64,000 bases of DNA from Vibrio sp. 10N.286.49.B1 (GTDB lineage Bacteria; Pseudomonadota; Gammaproteobacteria; Enterobacterales; Vibrionaceae), in assembly GCF_002873335.1 (NCBI RefSeq), contig NZ_MCUW01000027.1:232459-296458 (forward strand), given 5' to 3'. Under the pieces are notes generated by a model. The model worked only from the letters and a program-made list of their open reading frames with translations, did no database searches and was not told the origin of the DNA. Positions 26,950 through 36,483 of this stretch are shown piece by piece (position 1 is the stretch's first letter; each line of letters begins with the position of its first letter). Both the position numbers and the translations under genes were made by a program.

Positions 26950-27481
26950 ATTGCGTGCAATGCAGCAAGGTTCATTTGCTATTGAATTGGCATTTGTACT
27001 GGTTGGCTTGTGTATGATTTTTTTATTTTCAACTGACCTCAGTCATAAGTTGTTGGTTAGAGCCAAACTTGATCGCTCCAGTTTTGCTCTAGTGAATGTG
27101 TTAAAGGAACGAACGCGTTATTTCAGTGATGACAATGGTGATGTGTTGGATTTTGCTGTCACCGCTCAAGATCTGACCAACATGTCTATTGTTGCCTCTC
27201 GAATGTTGAATGTAGAGCAAAGTCAAATTGCGATTCAGATAGAATCTTTGGTTAATGAAAGATCTGTGATGTCCTTGTCTAGCCAGCGCTTTGAACAGTT
27301 AAAGTGTGGTGGGGAGAAATTCGAGAACTACAAAGACCTCGTGCCTGTAGAAGATGGTGTTAGTCATCCGCTTTATCGTGTGACGCTGTGTGAACAGCAT
27401 GATTCATGGTTTGAATCTTTCACCAATGGTGGTGATCCCACTATCACCGTTACGTCCAATTCGATTATGCCGGGGAGGTGA
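26933..27481 (+). CDS. tadF: TadF-like minor pseudopilin
   Basis: The 182-residue protein has the prepilin-like N terminus QQGSFAIELAFVLVGLCMIF with the conserved Glu. I chose ATG 26933 because AGGGG lies 7 bases upstream; ATG 26918 is possible. Two C-terminal cysteines (KCGGEK and TLCEQHD) may pair. It is predicted to be a pseudopilin partner of TadE. Confidence 0.82.
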   Translation: MILKTRLRAMQQGSFAIELAFVLVGLCMIFLFSTDLSHKLLVRAKLDRSSFALVNVLKERTRYFSDDNGDVLDFAVTAQDLTNMSIVASRMLNVEQSQIAIQIESLVNERSVMSLSSQRFEQLKCGGEKFENYKDLVPVEDGVSHPLYRVTLCEQHDSWFESFTNGGDPTITVTSNSIMPGR

Positions 27482-27483
27482 AG

Positions 27484-29142
27484 ATGAAGCGTTCGAATCG
27501 ACTCAGCGGTCTTAGGCGTCAAAGTGGCGTGGCTGCAATTTGGTTGGGGCTATCGCTCGTACCAATCATGGGCTTTACATTTTGGGCGGTAGAGGGCACT
27601 CGATACATTCAAGAAAAAAGCCGCCTTGGCGATGCCTCTGAAGCAGCAGCAATAGCAGTTACGATGGCAACAACGATGGATGCCCCTACGGATGAACAAG
27701 ATAAACAAGCGCAAGCTTTGGCAACAAAATACGTAAATGCTTATGTTAGAGACATTAAGAAGTCACAGGTGATCGTAAATAAAGCGTATCAACCATCAGA
27801 CTCTGATTCAGGTTTATTAGAATATGCACAATATACAGTCGATATTAAAACGACGCATGATTCTTGGTTTTCTAGCACTTTTATCCCTTCCTTTGATGAA
27901 ACACAAGATCTGACAGGCATGTCTATCGCTAAAAAGTACCCTAGTTTTTTAGGGGACAATAATATTGATATTGTGTTTGTCTCCGATTTTTCTGGCTCTA
28001 TGAATCGTACTTGGAAGGACAATAGAGGAAATTATTCCAGTTGCAATTACTGGGATTCTGATGATTGTAAAATTGGGGATTTGAAAGTAGCAGTTAGTCA
28101 AATTGCTGAGAGTTTATTGTGTGCAGATATCAAGTCCGATGAAAATGACGAAGATGTTTGTTTAGATGAGGATCAAGGCACTCTTGCAAACAAATTGTTA
28201 AATAGAGTTTCTATCGTGCCTTATAATATCCGAACTCGTGAAAAAGACAAGAATGGCAACGCATACGCTGCAAGTCAATTGAGATATTTGGACTCAGTAA
28301 ATGCAGATGATTCACCTAAGTCATTTGAACAAGTGGATTGGGACATTTGGCGGCAATATTACGCATGGGAAGTGTATGATTGCTCTCAATATGAGGATGA
28401 TTGCCCCACAATAGGCTCTAAAAATAAAAAAAATTTACATAGGCAGTCACAAAGAATCGTCAGTGCACTTGGCATCACAAGATATGTAAAGAAGTGTGAT
28501 TGGTGGAGCTGTAAATGGGTAGATAATGAAAACTTGTATCACGTAGATAGATTTAGTTATTTAGACGCAACGGCAACTATTCGTGATATGTTTATTGATA
28601 AGTACTTAAACTACAAATTTGAGTATAAAACAGATTCTAATAACAGATTCTACTCAGGATTTGGAAATAAGAATAGCGATCAGTTTGAAAATATTCCGCT
28701 CACTAATGAATTAGCAAAGATTGTTTCTATTGATGCCATGTATGCAAACGGTAGCACCGCGGTATACCAAGGGATTTTGAAGGGCTTGCAAGAATTAAAT
28801 GAAGGTAAGCCAGATAATGATGATGAACTTGAGGTCTACAACACTAAAATAAAAATGATGCTCATTCTTAGTGATGGACAGGAAACGCCTGACGCAAAGA
28901 TCTTCCCTGCTCTTGTTAACGCGAAGCTTTGTGATGTCGCTAGAGAGAAAATACCAGGTTTATACATTGGTGTTATTGGTATTGATTTTAGTGCTTCAGA
29001 CGAAAGTGGTTTTCAAGAATGTGTTTTAGACCCTGAAAATGACATTATTGATGTCTCTGATGGGCTTGACGAGCTAATCGAAAAAATAGAAGAACTGATT
29101 CGTAAAGGCTCAAAAACGAGCGGCACAACCAAATTATATTGA
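27484..29142 (+). CDS. tadG: TadG with von Willebrand factor A domain
   Basis: The 552-residue protein has one N-terminal membrane helix (about 14-36) in a TadE-like SGVAAIWLGLS context. The vWA domain begins at residue 161 with the metal-site motif DFSGS (Asp168, Ser170, Ser172); Thr425 in GSTAVY and Asp464 in LSDGQE complete the site. Between them lies an insertion of about 200 residues, rich in Asp, Cys and Trp (CSQYEDDC, KKCDWWSCKW). The insert is visibly more AT-rich than nearby genes. TadG is thought to hold the pilus or act in adhesion. ATG 27484 has GGAGG upstream. Confidence 0.85.
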   Translation: MKRSNRLSGLRRQSGVAAIWLGLSLVPIMGFTFWAVEGTRYIQEKSRLGDASEAAAIAVTMATTMDAPTDEQDKQAQALATKYVNAYVRDIKKSQVIVNKAYQPSDSDSGLLEYAQYTVDIKTTHDSWFSSTFIPSFDETQDLTGMSIAKKYPSFLGDNNIDIVFVSDFSGSMNRTWKDNRGNYSSCNYWDSDDCKIGDLKVAVSQIAESLLCADIKSDENDEDVCLDEDQGTLANKLLNRVSIVPYNIRTREKDKNGNAYAASQLRYLDSVNADDSPKSFEQVDWDIWRQYYAWEVYDCSQYEDDCPTIGSKNKKNLHRQSQRIVSALGITRYVKKCDWWSCKWVDNENLYHVDRFSYLDATATIRDMFIDKYLNYKFEYKTDSNNRFYSGFGNKNSDQFENIPLTNELAKIVSIDAMYANGSTAVYQGILKGLQELNEGKPDNDDELEVYNTKIKMMLILSDGQETPDAKIFPALVNAKLCDVAREKIPGLYIGVIGIDFSASDESGFQECVLDPENDIIDVSDGLDELIEKIEELIRKGSKTSGTTKLY

Positions 29143-29150
29143 GGCTACCC

Positions 29151-29789
29151 ATGTTATTACCGCGTTTTTATTTACTGCCAGTCGTGATGCTCAGTCTTTC
29201 ATTTGGTGCTCACTCCTCAAGCAGCACTCGTATTGAATACTGCAATGATCAAAATGGCGAGTATCGCTACACGACCGAGGTAGTGTCAGTGAGCGGTATC
29301 GGACAGCATCGCAATGGCTTTTTGCAGATTGAGCAATCATCAAATGATCGTGCGTTGAAACAAGCACTATTGGCAATGAATCGTTCGCAAGTGAACCAAG
29401 ACAATTGCAATACCTTCATTAGTAACAAAAATATTGAAGAATCGAATAGCAAAGATGACAAGCAAGTAGCTCGGCTTCAGTTTGGCTTTGACAATGCACA
29501 TTTGTCTCCGATTGCGAGGCAATCACTCAATCGTGTCGCACAAGATCTCGCTAAGCAGGGCGTTGAATTGAGTGTTAAAGGGCATACAGACAGCACAGGG
29601 CCGGCTCACTATAACCAAGGGCTTGGCTTGGAACGTGCCGTCAATACTGCCGATGTTCTGTTCTTCCAAGGCGTTAGTCGTGAAAAGGTGGTGATGCAGT
29701 CCTTTGGTGAAACAAAACCCATAGCAACCAATGCCACTGTTCAAGGTCGAGCGAGTAACCGAAGAGTGGATATAATGCTCAGTGAATAA
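29151..29789 (+). CDS. OmpA-family peptidoglycan-binding protein of the tad locus
   Basis: The 212-residue protein has a signal peptide (about 1-24) and a C-terminal OmpA domain (about 105-212) with LQFGFDNAHLSPIARQSL, GHTDSTGPAHYNQGLGLERA and SNRRVDI. The Asp in GHTDSTG and the Arg in NRRVD are the diaminopimelate-binding residues. It should tie the pilus machine to the cell wall. ATG 29151 has GAGG seven bases upstream and follows tadG by 8 bases, so it ends the operon. Confidence 0.88.
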   Translation: MLLPRFYLLPVVMLSLSFGAHSSSSTRIEYCNDQNGEYRYTTEVVSVSGIGQHRNGFLQIEQSSNDRALKQALLAMNRSQVNQDNCNTFISNKNIEESNSKDDKQVARLQFGFDNAHLSPIARQSLNRVAQDLAKQGVELSVKGHTDSTGPAHYNQGLGLERAVNTADVLFFQGVSREKVVMQSFGETKPIATNATVQGRASNRRVDIMLSE

Positions 29790-30027
29790 TGGCATGTTTT
29801 ATATGCGCTTGTTCGAGCGAAATTTTATATGGATATGGCTTTCAATTCGCAATAAATGAACGGTGAGTCACTAAAGTTCACAGTTCTATTAAGCGTTGTA
29901 AAGACAATCGAGATCTGGACTGATATGATAGTCAAAAGATAAGGAATATTAAATTACTGGTTGTAAAGTGAGCACTTTTTGTGTTTTCAATCTACATCGA
30001 GTATTTGTTAAGTCAGATGAGGTTGTC

Positions 30028-31494
30028 GTGAATTTTCCCCACCGAGTTTTTAATTTAAATACGCTCAAATTAATAGCATTAGCAAGCCTGAGTGTTGGCA
30101 GCGCGGCTAATGCATTAGAAGTCATGAACCATGATGAGAAAGCTCAACTAGAAACGATCAGTAGTAATTACGATAACGGTTATTTGCAAACGGGTCTTGA
30201 AGAAAACAATGAGACGTACAGCCAGTTAGTTTCTAATATTGAGTCCATTAAGATCAATTTAGTCAATAATATTGAAAACATAAAAGTTGACTCCACTTCG
30301 ATGGAGAAAAAACTGGTTGCTGGCGAGTATGACGAAGCGTTATCGGATACGTTGCGTAACTTAGCGTCTCGCGTTGCTGAGTTAAACTCCGAGTTGGTGA
30401 GCAAAGAAACGCAACTTACAGAGAAAAAAGCACTCATTTCTAAAAATGAATCTGTGATTAAAGGCTTAGACCGGACTAAAAATGAAGCGTTACTTGCTTT
30501 ATATAAGCAAGTGAAGTCTCGCTACCTTGTTGAGTCTCGCAAAGTAAACCGCGATACCTTTGTTGGTAACCTAGAGTGTGATTCAAGTGAAAGCATGTCG
30601 GCGTGTGTCAATCGTAATTTAAATACCATGAAGCGCTCATTCATGCTCGAAAAGGGTGGCTTCGAGCGGGTAAATATCACCTCTTTTAATATTGTTGATG
30701 CGACCCAAAAAATGAATGGTGACCTGACATACACCGTGGAAGCCAGCTACAAAAACGAGTTTGATTCCAATACCGAATTAGAGCTACGCAAGGCGTTGGG
30801 GCTTGAAAAGGTGAGATTTGTTTTTCGGTCTAACTCGAATGACACGGTTTTCTATATTAATGACCAAAAAGTAGGCACGGGCTCTAAGGTTGACATCGCG
30901 GGTAATTATGTTGGTATTTACAATGTTCGAGCCGTCAACAAATCAAAAACTCAATCTTTAAAGCTGAGTCTGACCAATGATGGCGACTACTTTTTCCCGT
31001 TTTCCACAAAGAAAACTCAATCAGCGCCGAGCCCAGTAAAATCAGAAGCGACGGCTAAAAGCTCTGTAAAAAGAAACGAACCTAAGGCGGCAACAGCCCC
31101 TGCATTAACCAAACAGATTCTAAACGGTTATGAAAACAAAGCCCCACTAGAGCAGAAGAAAGTGGATGGGTTAGCGGGTAAGCGCTTTACCAATACGGTG
31201 ATACATAAAGATGATGCGTATCAGTATTTACTGCCGGTTGAATATTCAGACAATGGCAGCAAAGCGGTGTACTTATCTAAGTCGGATGCCACTCGTTATT
31301 GTTCGGATAAACTGTCTTCTAAATTGGCGTCGAGAACCGCATATCAGTATCTGCTGAATGGCAACAAGCTCGGTATGGGGAATTATTGGTTATCTTCTGG
31401 TAGTGTTTTCTCATCAACATTAAATGAAGACACCACTAAAAAGGTCACTAAAAATAAGTTCGTTTGCATGATGAATATGACGGGCACTTGGTAA
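30028..31494 (+). CDS. Exported coiled-coil protein with Lcl/DUF1566-like C terminus
   Basis: The 488-residue protein starts at GTG 30028 with TGAGG five bases upstream, which leaves a good signal peptide cut near ANA-LEV. Residues about 35-170 form long coiled coils (ELNSELVSKETQLTEKKALI and similar). A middle domain (about 180-310) is followed by a low-complexity Ser/Lys/Ala linker (about 325-365). The C-terminal 100 residues hold SDATRYCSDKLSSKLASRTA, then GNYWLSSGSV, then KFVCMMN. This order (YC ... YW-SS ... VC) resembles the Lcl/DUF1566 fold of surface proteins, probably with one disulfide. I do not know the protein. It lies 238 bases after the tad operon and may be a surface partner of the pilus. 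Confidence 0.65.
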   Translation: MNFPHRVFNLNTLKLIALASLSVGSAANALEVMNHDEKAQLETISSNYDNGYLQTGLEENNETYSQLVSNIESIKINLVNNIENIKVDSTSMEKKLVAGEYDEALSDTLRNLASRVAELNSELVSKETQLTEKKALISKNESVIKGLDRTKNEALLALYKQVKSRYLVESRKVNRDTFVGNLECDSSESMSACVNRNLNTMKRSFMLEKGGFERVNITSFNIVDATQKMNGDLTYTVEASYKNEFDSNTELELRKALGLEKVRFVFRSNSNDTVFYINDQKVGTGSKVDIAGNYVGIYNVRAVNKSKTQSLKLSLTNDGDYFFPFSTKKTQSAPSPVKSEATAKSSVKRNEPKAATAPALTKQILNGYENKAPLEQKKVDGLAGKRFTNTVIHKDDAYQYLLPVEYSDNGSKAVYLSKSDATRYCSDKLSSKLASRTAYQYLLNGNKLGMGNYWLSSGSVFSSTLNEDTTKKVTKNKFVCMMNMTGTW

Positions 31495-31548
31495 CTCGCC
31501 GCAAAGTTGCGCTGCTCTCTAAATGCTAAGATGACAGTTTCGAAAGAT

Positions 31549-31580
31549 AAAAGGCCAATGGGTAATCCATTGGCCTTTTT
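31549..31580. terminator. Bidirectional terminator between the exported protein and the export operon
   Basis: GGCCAATGG (31553-31561) and CCATTGGCC (31567-31575) flank a 5-base loop, with AAAA before and TTTTT after. It can serve the plus-strand gene and the convergent minus-strand operon. Confidence 0.9.
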
Positions 31581-31625
31581 AGTATGTGTGTGACCCGTCC
31601 TAAATAAGATTTGTTACGTCCTTGG

Positions 31626-31639
31626 ATGTGTATACACAT
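31626..31639. other. 14-bp perfect palindrome
   Basis: ATGTGTATACACAT lies between two convergent genes. It could be a protein binding site, but there is no promoter reason for one here. Confidence 0.25.
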
Positions 31640-31738
31640 TGAAGGCGAATTAGAAATAATACGCCTTATGACAGTTACCTTTACCAGAAGGGCTTACCCT
31701 TCACTGCCAAGAGCAGTGGTTAGACGCTGGTTGAACGC

Positions 31739-32878
31739 CTAATCCGTTTTACTGGCGCGGTTACGGGTGAAACTCCAGTATGCAAGACCACCCCAAGCGA
31801 GGACTTGAAGCCAGAGTTGTGTCCAGTGACCAGAGATTTGAGACCAACTTGCGCCCATTTGATTGAGTTTTAGGAAACCGTTAATGGCGGGTTGCGTAGG
31901 AAACATCGCGGCGACCCATCGAATTGGGGCAGGTAACATCTCAGACGGCCAAATAAAACCAGCCGAAAAGACCAAGGGCATAGAACTTAATAATACGACA
32001 ACGGTAACAAGCTCGCGGCGTGGGGTAATCGCGCCAACAAAGACCCCTATAAAGCACGAGACCAATAAGAACGGCAGCATTAATGTCAGTAATTCCAATG
32101 GTTGAGCAAGTGTGCTGATCCCATACATGTTAAAACTGGCACCGAAGTAGTACACAGACAGTAAATAATAAATCAGTAACAAAATCCCGGTCCGCACGGC
32201 TAGTACCGAGAAGACGGATTGTGTCTGCCAATATCCACTGCCTTGTCGCTGGGTTCCACCAATGAGCCCCGATGCCATGGCCAGTGTCTGTTGAAGAATT
32301 AAAACAAACACCGCTGGAACAACATAATCTACGTAGCCCATTCGCGGGTTAAATGTAGGCTTACTGTTTAATCGAGTGGCCGCGTATTGGTGCGATGCTA
32401 ATTCCAACGGAACACCATCAATCAATAACTTCGTCACTTTTGTCTTGGCAGCCAGTGTACCGCCTGCTTGCGCAAGCCCTTCAACGACGGTGCCATAAAC
32501 AAGGAATAATGCTGCGTCGCCTGCGTAGGATAAAACAGGACTTTTTCCTAGCATTAGATCTTTGTAGAAGTGCTCAGGGATGACAATGAAGCCTGTGATA
32601 TCACCTTGCAAAAACGATTGCTTGGCGTCTTCAATTGTATACAGTCGCTCGGTAACCGTCACATTCGGAGTGGCATCGACCATTCGTTCAAGTTGAAAGC
32701 TTGTCTGGCTGCTATCGAGGTTAACAACGGCAATAGGCTGCTCGCGTGGTGTTTGTTGCGTGTAGGGGAGTGGGTATAAAAAAGAATAGAAAATAACCCC
32801 CCCAAACACGGTCAAAGTGACAACGGGGTTAGTCAGGATAGCTTTTAATTCGAGTTTAATGTGTTCGAGCAAAGTCAT
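31739..32878 (-). CDS. ABC-2 type transporter permease
   Basis: The 379-residue protein has one N-terminal membrane helix, a periplasmic domain (about 45-175) and five C-terminal helices with QTLAMASGLIGGTQRQGSGYW and AGFIWPSEMLPAPIRWVAAMFP. This is the YbhS/YbhR-type ABC-2 permease layout. It is the last gene of a four-gene operon and overlaps the preceding permease gene by four bases. A dedicated ATPase gene is absent from the operon. Confidence 0.88.
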   Translation of the reverse strand: MTLLEHIKLELKAILTNPVVTLTVFGGVIFYSFLYPLPYTQQTPREQPIAVVNLDSSQTSFQLERMVDATPNVTVTERLYTIEDAKQSFLQGDITGFIVIPEHFYKDLMLGKSPVLSYAGDAALFLVYGTVVEGLAQAGGTLAAKTKVTKLLIDGVPLELASHQYAATRLNSKPTFNPRMGYVDYVVPAVFVLILQQTLAMASGLIGGTQRQGSGYWQTQSVFSVLAVRTGILLLIYYLLSVYYFGASFNMYGISTLAQPLELLTLMLPFLLVSCFIGVFVGAITPRRELVTVVVLLSSMPLVFSAGFIWPSEMLPAPIRWVAAMFPTQPAINGFLKLNQMGASWSQISGHWTQLWLQVLAWGGLAYWSFTRNRASKTD

Positions 32879-34059
32879 ACAGCAGACTCCTTACTCATGT
32901 GCTTTTTAACTAAAACCACGGTCAGTAGTAGTGGTATGACATACCCAATCATCGGTAACAGATGAGATAGCGACTGGCCTGCGGTGACGCCGTAACTTGC
33001 TTGGCTAACTTGTACCTCAATGTAGTGGCTGATAGGCAACAATTCTCGCCAAGCCATCGCTAACGTATTCATATCAGTTGCCGGAAAGGTGATGCCCATG
33101 AACGCGAAACTTGGCGCAGTAAAAGCGCCTGCAAAGCTCATCGCCCTTGCGGCATCACACGTTAGAAAGAAAAAGAAGCTAGCCATAATCATACAAGTTA
33201 ATGTTGTCACTGCTTGCGCAAAGAATAGTACAAGCCAACTGCCTTCCATCGGCCATGCGAGGATGTCGTAAAACCATACGAGAAAAAATGAGCCTTGCAG
33301 CAAAAACCATAAAAAGTAGGGCAGTAACGTACGGCTTAATTGACGCACAATTGACACGTTACCAAGCCAAGGTCGAATCCCAGCGATTCGGTAGTTGGCG
33401 CTTAGGACCAACACGGTGAAAGATACGATCGCAATTTGCCAAATGGCAGGTACGATAGCGCTAACCAGAAATTGAGCGTAATTCGTCCCTTTGTTAAACA
33501 ATGGCGTAATTTGCGTACGCACGGGGACGGCGTTACCGATAGCGCTCATGCTAGTTGTACCGCCCCTTGATAGGTTTTTTATAACATCGATTTGAGCATT
33601 GAATGTACCTTGGGCTTGAAGCGCAGCGGAGTTGATTAAGCGCCCAACGAGTATGTACTGGCTGTTGTAAAACAACGTCACTTGAGGTGGGATAGATCGA
33701 GTAACGGCTTTATCAAAGCCAGCCGGTATGTATAAAATGGCGTAGATATCGCCTTCAACCAAAGCGGCTTTCGCTTGTTGAATATCATCATACTGATGAT
33801 CAACACTTAACATTGACGTCGCGTCATAGTGGCGAACTAATCGTTGTGATAAGCCACTTTTGTTGAGATCCACGACCCCAACGGGAAGGTTGCTGGCGAT
33901 CCCTTGTGAAAATATCCAATAAATGGATAAACATAAGAGAATAGGTACCCATGTTAGACAGGATAAGAGCCACTTATCATGTCTGAGTATGTGCCACTGG
34001 CTGTAGTGCTGCCCTGTGGACGAGGCGCTGGTTACCGTTGTGTTTGGAGCTTGGTTCAT
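32875..34059 (-). CDS. ABC-2 type transporter permease
   Basis: The 394-residue protein has the same plan as its downstream neighbour: a cytoplasmic stretch, a first helix near residues 32-52, a large periplasmic domain and five C-terminal helices with FAGAFTAPSFAFMGITFPATDM. The two permeases probably pair as a heterodimer for export through the HlyD and TolC-like partners. The gene begins nine bases after the HlyD gene. Confidence 0.88.
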   Translation of the reverse strand: MNQAPNTTVTSASSTGQHYSQWHILRHDKWLLSCLTWVPILLCLSIYWIFSQGIASNLPVGVVDLNKSGLSQRLVRHYDATSMLSVDHQYDDIQQAKAALVEGDIYAILYIPAGFDKAVTRSIPPQVTLFYNSQYILVGRLINSAALQAQGTFNAQIDVIKNLSRGGTTSMSAIGNAVPVRTQITPLFNKGTNYAQFLVSAIVPAIWQIAIVSFTVLVLSANYRIAGIRPWLGNVSIVRQLSRTLLPYFLWFLLQGSFFLVWFYDILAWPMEGSWLVLFFAQAVTTLTCMIMASFFFFLTCDAARAMSFAGAFTAPSFAFMGITFPATDMNTLAMAWRELLPISHYIEVQVSQASYGVTAGQSLSHLLPMIGYVIPLLLTVVLVKKHMSKESAV

Positions 34060-34068
34060 GCTCGACCC

Positions 34069-35043
34069 TTACATCTCAACCACAAGACTCATGCCCATTC
34101 GTAACTTAACGTCACTGCCAACTGGGCGAGCTTCTACTTCGAAGGTACGCAAGTCAAACCCTTGCGTGGCATCTGTTGAACGCCATGTGGCAAAGTCACC
34201 CATGACGGCGACATGGAACACCTTAAAGGTTACGTCTTTGTCTAAAGCAGGAACATAAGCGTCAAATTCTGTATCTTTTTCAAAATTTTGCAGTTGATCC
34301 TCACGCACATTCAACACGGCCCATGTGTCTTTGGTGTCAATGACCGTAACCACTGGAAAGCCTTGCGGCGCAAGTTCACCGCTGTGCAGAAGAACCTGAG
34401 AGACTTCGCCATCAAACCATGAATGGATTTTTGTGTCAGCCACGTAAGCTTCGACCTCGGCTACCGCGCCAGCGGCCATACGAACCTTTTCTTCAGCGGC
34501 GACTTTTGTTTCATTGCGTGCGCCTTCTTTTGCCATTTCAAACATCTGATACGCAGCGCTTTCAGTGTATTTTGACGCCTGCCATTGTGTTTTTGCTTCG
34601 TCGCGTTTCTGCTCGGCGACGACACCATCTTTATAGAGATTGTTGACACGCAAGTAGGTCTTTTCCATCAACTGGGACGCGGCTCTGGCTTTGCGCCATT
34701 GGTCTTCTGCCGCACGAATCTGCTGCTGGCGAGCCCCGTTGTTAGCTTGTTGAGCCAAAGCGCCTGCGGCTTTTTCGCCAGCAACCGCTTGTTCTAACTT
34801 GGCTTCGATCTCAGGGCTATGTATTGTGAAAATTAACTGGCCTTCGGTAATGTCATCGCCTTTTCGAACCATGACTTGATCGATTCTGCCTGGTACCTTT
34901 GATGAGATGCTGTACTGCTGCGACTCAATTTGTCCTTGGATACGAAATGGAGGTGTTTGATAAGCATCAAAAAATTTATAGCCTACCCATCCTGCAATAA
35001 CGATCGCACCGAGTGTCGCGAGTGTTGGTTTTACCTTGTTCAT
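34069..35043 (-). CDS. HlyD-family membrane fusion protein
   Basis: The 324-residue periplasmic adaptor has an N-terminal anchor helix (about 8-27), a lipoyl-like half (IQGQIESQQYSISSKVPGRI), a long coiled-coil hairpin (about 75-190) and the second half ending in the LRMGMSLVVEM strand. It would link the permeases to the outer membrane channel. It overlaps the TolC-like gene by four bases. Confidence 0.9.
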   Translation of the reverse strand: MNKVKPTLATLGAIVIAGWVGYKFFDAYQTPPFRIQGQIESQQYSISSKVPGRIDQVMVRKGDDITEGQLIFTIHSPEIEAKLEQAVAGEKAAGALAQQANNGARQQQIRAAEDQWRKARAASQLMEKTYLRVNNLYKDGVVAEQKRDEAKTQWQASKYTESAAYQMFEMAKEGARNETKVAAEEKVRMAAGAVAEVEAYVADTKIHSWFDGEVSQVLLHSGELAPQGFPVVTVIDTKDTWAVLNVREDQLQNFEKDTEFDAYVPALDKDVTFKVFHVAVMGDFATWRSTDATQGFDLRTFEVEARPVGSDVKLRMGMSLVVEM

Positions 35044-36455
35044 GATGCGTCCTTATTACTGATGTTTGCAGGATTGATAGATTGGTATTTGTATTGGCTA
35101 AAGCTGTTCATTTCGCTGGAAAGCGCCAGTAACTTGTTGAGAGACAATAGGTATTGAAAGCTTGCTGCTGCTTGCTGCGTTTTAATGCTCGCAAGGTAAA
35201 GTTCTGCATCAACGACATCCAGTGAGCGTCCTAAACCTTGTGAGAATGCTTTCTGTCTTAACGACAAGTTTTCTTCGGCGAGGGACAAGCTGGAGTTCAG
35301 CCCGATGGCTTCATCTAAGGCTTGCTGAGCCTCTAGGTACGTTTTTTCGACCAGGACACTGAGATCGAGCTTTGCTTGACGTTTGAGGAACTGGACTTGA
35401 CTGACTGCACTATTGGCCGCTTTAACTTTTTCACTTCGGCCCGTATTTTCAATTAATGGGATGCTGACGCCAATACCGACCAACCAATCTGGCGTCATTT
35501 GGTTCGCTAACGAATCACCCTCATAGAGGTTATAGTCACCATACGCGTATACTTCCGGGTAATATTTACCGTTTTCAGCCTTGATAAGGCTACTGGCTTG
35601 TTTTTCTTTTGCGTCAAGAATGGATAAGCCAGGGTACGTATCTAAAGTTTGATCAATGAACGCATCTAAAGGGGGGAGGGAGCGGTTGATAAAGAGCTCG
35701 TCTCTTGGGTCGACTTTTTCTGTTTGCCCCAAAATTTGTGTTAATGCAGCTTGAGCAATATTTAGGCTGTGTTGTGCTTTTTTACGTTCAACGGTAGCTT
35801 TATCAAGCGAGGCTTCAGCTTGCAGACGCTCTACTCTTGCAATTTGTCCTTGGTTTTCCAGTTTAATGGCGTGATCGCGATGCTTAATTAACCCCTCTTC
35901 CGCTGCGATTCGTGTTTCCACAACTTCCTTAGCCAAAATCACGCTGAAATAGTATTTACTCAGGTCTTCGTATCGAGCTTGTACTTCCATAGCGAGTTGG
36001 CTTTCTGCTTCTTCTTGGCGGCCTTCAGCAGCGGTTTGCGCGGCAGTAATGCGACCACCAGTAAAAATAGGCCAGATAGCGCGAATCGAGGAGCTGAAAA
36101 TATCTTTGTGTTCGATGGTGGAGGTGACGCCACCAAGCCCGCTTAATAATTGCCCCAGAATTGGGCTTTGAGGAACGCCACTTAAGCTGTCGCCCAGTTG
36201 TTGTCCGGAGACTGTAACATCTTGGTCGAGCCGCGTGTAGTTGGCGCCTACAGTGACACTTGGAAGGTTTAGACTACTGGTTGCGCTCTTCAAATGTCCA
36301 TATCGTTCGACGTTGGCACGTTGCGCCGCGAGTGAGTTGTTGTTTTGTTGAAGCAGCTGCCAGGCTTCGTCGAAAGAGACGTCTGCACTCCATGCATTAA
36401 ACGAGAGTGTGCCTAACAATGCGCCCACAACCAAAGGCAGGGACCTAATTTTCAT
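35040..36455 (-). CDS. TolC-family outer membrane efflux protein
   Basis: The 471-residue protein has a signal peptide ending NAWSA and two repeats of the outer membrane efflux domain (about 25-230 and 250-440). Long heptad helices are seen in both. It is the first gene of the export operon. GGAG lies five bases before the ATG. A 7-bp inverted repeat 29 bases upstream is the likely operator. Confidence 0.9.
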   Translation of the reverse strand: MKIRSLPLVVGALLGTLSFNAWSADVSFDEAWQLLQQNNNSLAAQRANVERYGHLKSATSSLNLPSVTVGANYTRLDQDVTVSGQQLGDSLSGVPQSPILGQLLSGLGGVTSTIEHKDIFSSSIRAIWPIFTGGRITAAQTAAEGRQEEAESQLAMEVQARYEDLSKYYFSVILAKEVVETRIAAEEGLIKHRDHAIKLENQGQIARVERLQAEASLDKATVERKKAQHSLNIAQAALTQILGQTEKVDPRDELFINRSLPPLDAFIDQTLDTYPGLSILDAKEKQASSLIKAENGKYYPEVYAYGDYNLYEGDSLANQMTPDWLVGIGVSIPLIENTGRSEKVKAANSAVSQVQFLKRQAKLDLSVLVEKTYLEAQQALDEAIGLNSSLSLAEENLSLRQKAFSQGLGRSLDVVDAELYLASIKTQQAAASFQYLLSLNKLLALSSEMNSFSQYKYQSINPANISNKDAS

Positions 36456-36483
36456 GTTTGCTCCAAGCGGTATGTTAAAAAAA

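Noticed and set aside
31690..31750. Short inverted repeats near a TTAGACGC ... GCCTAA stretch that recall an integron attC site
   Set aside because: No integrase, cassette array or second copy is present, and the core site pattern does not fit well.
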